Assembly: GCF_014205275.1 (NCBI RefSeq)
Contig: NZ_JACHND010000001.1
Location: 4,836,001-4,900,000, forward strand
Source of the DNA: Sphaerisporangium siamense
Lineage (GTDB): Bacteria > Actinomycetota > Actinomycetes > Streptosporangiales > Streptosporangiaceae
Direction: 5' to 3'
Length of the DNA: 64,000 bases
Shown here: positions 63,226 through 64,000 of the stretch, piece by piece
Layout of the letters: each line of letters starts with the position of its first letter
Position numbering within the stretch: position 1 is the stretch's first letter
Notes under the pieces: generated by a model
What the model saw: only the letters and a program-made list of their open reading frames with translations
What the model was told of the DNA's origin: nothing
The model's database searches: none
Program-made: the position numbers and the translations under genes

Positions 63226-64000
63226 TCAGCCGATCGACTGCTCGTGGCGGAACACCTCGTGCGGGTCCCACACCTGCTTGACCTCCAGCAGCCGCTCGTA
63301 GTTCTGCCCGTAGTAGAGGCGGTACCAGGGCACGCCGGAGGTGTTCCAGACGTCGCTGTTCAGGTCACGGTCGGGGTAGTTGACGTAGCAGCCGTCGGTC
63401 ACGGCCTCGGGGTCGGCCGCGTCGCCGCTCCCGGCCGGGACGGGCACGCCGCCGGTCCGCTGGTAGACCCTGCGGTACAGCTCGCGGATCCACCGCTCGT
63501 GCACGGCGTCCTCGCGCGGGTCGGTCCAGTACGTCTGGTACTGCAGCTTCATGATCGAGTCGCGCTGGGGGACGGCCGTGTCGCGCGGCCCCACCGCGTT
63601 GATCCGGCAGCCGTAGGTGTCCACCTGGATCAGCGCGTCGGGGTTGTGGTACCCGGTGTTGTCGTAGTCGCCGTCGTCGCGGGCGCCGGACAGGAAGTTC
63701 CACATGACCTGGATCTGGTCATCGGGGAATGGTTTGCGCATGTAGGCGGACTTGTACTTCCCGCGCCGGTTCGGCCCGGAGCCGTTCAGGGTCTGGGTGG
63801 CCTGGATCCAGGGCATCAGGCGCGGCTCCTCGTGCAGGCCGGGCATCTGCGGATGCTCGCCCATGACGAGGTCCAGCTCGGCGCGCGGAAGGTCGAGGCC
63901 CTCTTCGAGCCGGCCGAGGAAGGCGTCCAGCCGCTCGCGCCCGGTGATCGGGTTGTTGGCCTCGACCTGGGTGATCAGTCCGATCTTCCCCGCCGACCTG
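63226..64000 (-). CDS. FAD-linked oxidase, berberine-bridge type (5' end outside the window)
   Basis: 258 residues of the C-terminal part; the coding frame continues unbroken to the right edge, so the FAD-binding domain lies outside the window. The last segment is the BBE motif: YVNYPDRDLNSDVW and YYGQNYERLLEVKQVWDPHEVFRHEQSI. The middle shows a substrate domain with ITGRERLDAFLGRLEEG. Such secreted or cytoplasmic flavoproteins oxidise sugars, aromatic compounds or reticuline-like substrates; one closely related group oxidises carbohydrates. Substrate not readable. Confidence 0.85.
   Translation of the reverse strand, partial: RSAGKIGLITQVEANNPITGRERLDAFLGRLEEGLDLPRAELDLVMGEHPQMPGLHEEPRLMPWIQATQTLNGSGPNRRGKYKSAYMRKPFPDDQIQVMWNFLSGARDDGDYDNTGYHNPDALIQVDTYGCRINAVGPRDTAVPQRDSIMKLQYQTYWTDPREDAVHERWIRELYRRVYQRTGGVPVPAGSGDAADPEAVTDGCYVNYPDRDLNSDVWNTSGVPWYRLYYGQNYERLLEVKQVWDPHEVFRHEQSIG

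Overview
The window is very GC-rich, with strongly G/C-biased third codon positions. Many starts are GTG, and at least one is probably TTG. It carries an MsiK/UgpC-type sugar-import ATPase, a LacI regulator, an LPxTG surface protein and long actinomycete-style glycan loci. This points to a filamentous actinomycete; a Streptosporangiales-like genus is my guess, but the sequence alone does not prove it. I see no tRNA, rRNA, intact insertion sequence or CRISPR array.

Region 1 (1-4.8 kb) is housekeeping: a TetR-like C-terminus, a secreted lytic transglycosylase with a very basic linker, glutathione peroxidase, a LacI regulator with its own operator, and a divergent multiple-sugar ABC ATPase that ends in a strong terminator.

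Region 2 (4.9-38.4 kb) is a large surface-glycan locus. It holds an FN3/LPFTG wall protein, a DUF4012 protein, a tyrosine phosphatase facing a Wzz/BY-kinase, a WecA/MraY-type initiating transferase, two sugar epimerases, three glycosyltransferases, a polysaccharide deacetylase-like protein, a methyltransferase, a sulfotransferase, a Wzx-type flippase, a GtrA-like protein and two large paralogous membrane proteins (GT-C-like). The sugar genes (RmlA, RmlB, WecE-like aminotransferase, WecD-like acetyltransferase, WbpA-like dehydrogenase) would together supply a dTDP-4-acetamido-4,6-dideoxyhexose and a UDP-HexNAc uronic acid. Two divergent secreted proteins sharing DUF4082 domains sit inside the locus: one with an ice-binding-like domain, one with a dimethylformamidase-beta-like domain.

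Region 3 (38.4-48.4 kb) is mixed: an SDR, a pirin under a possible MarR-type operator, a membrane AAA+ protein with a degenerate Walker B and a large insertion, an aldehyde dehydrogenase, a secreted TNT-domain NAD glycohydrolase preceded by a perfect hairpin, a cupin, and an MFS pseudogene.

Region 4 (48.4-59.6 kb) is rich in tandem repeats. It starts with a degraded tyrosine recombinase containing ten 30-bp repeats, followed by a five-gene minus-strand cluster: SWIM zinc finger, DUF5691, MoxR AAA+ ATPase, DUF5682, VWA. This cluster is the best candidate for a poorly described multi-protein system. Several of its members have in-frame repeat expansions.

Region 5 (59.6-64 kb) has a VOC protein, a repeat-rich gap, an MFS exporter, an enolase-superfamily protein lacking its catalytic lysines, and the C-terminal part of a berberine-bridge-type FAD oxidase. 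Throughout the window, convergent genes repeatedly overlap tail to tail.
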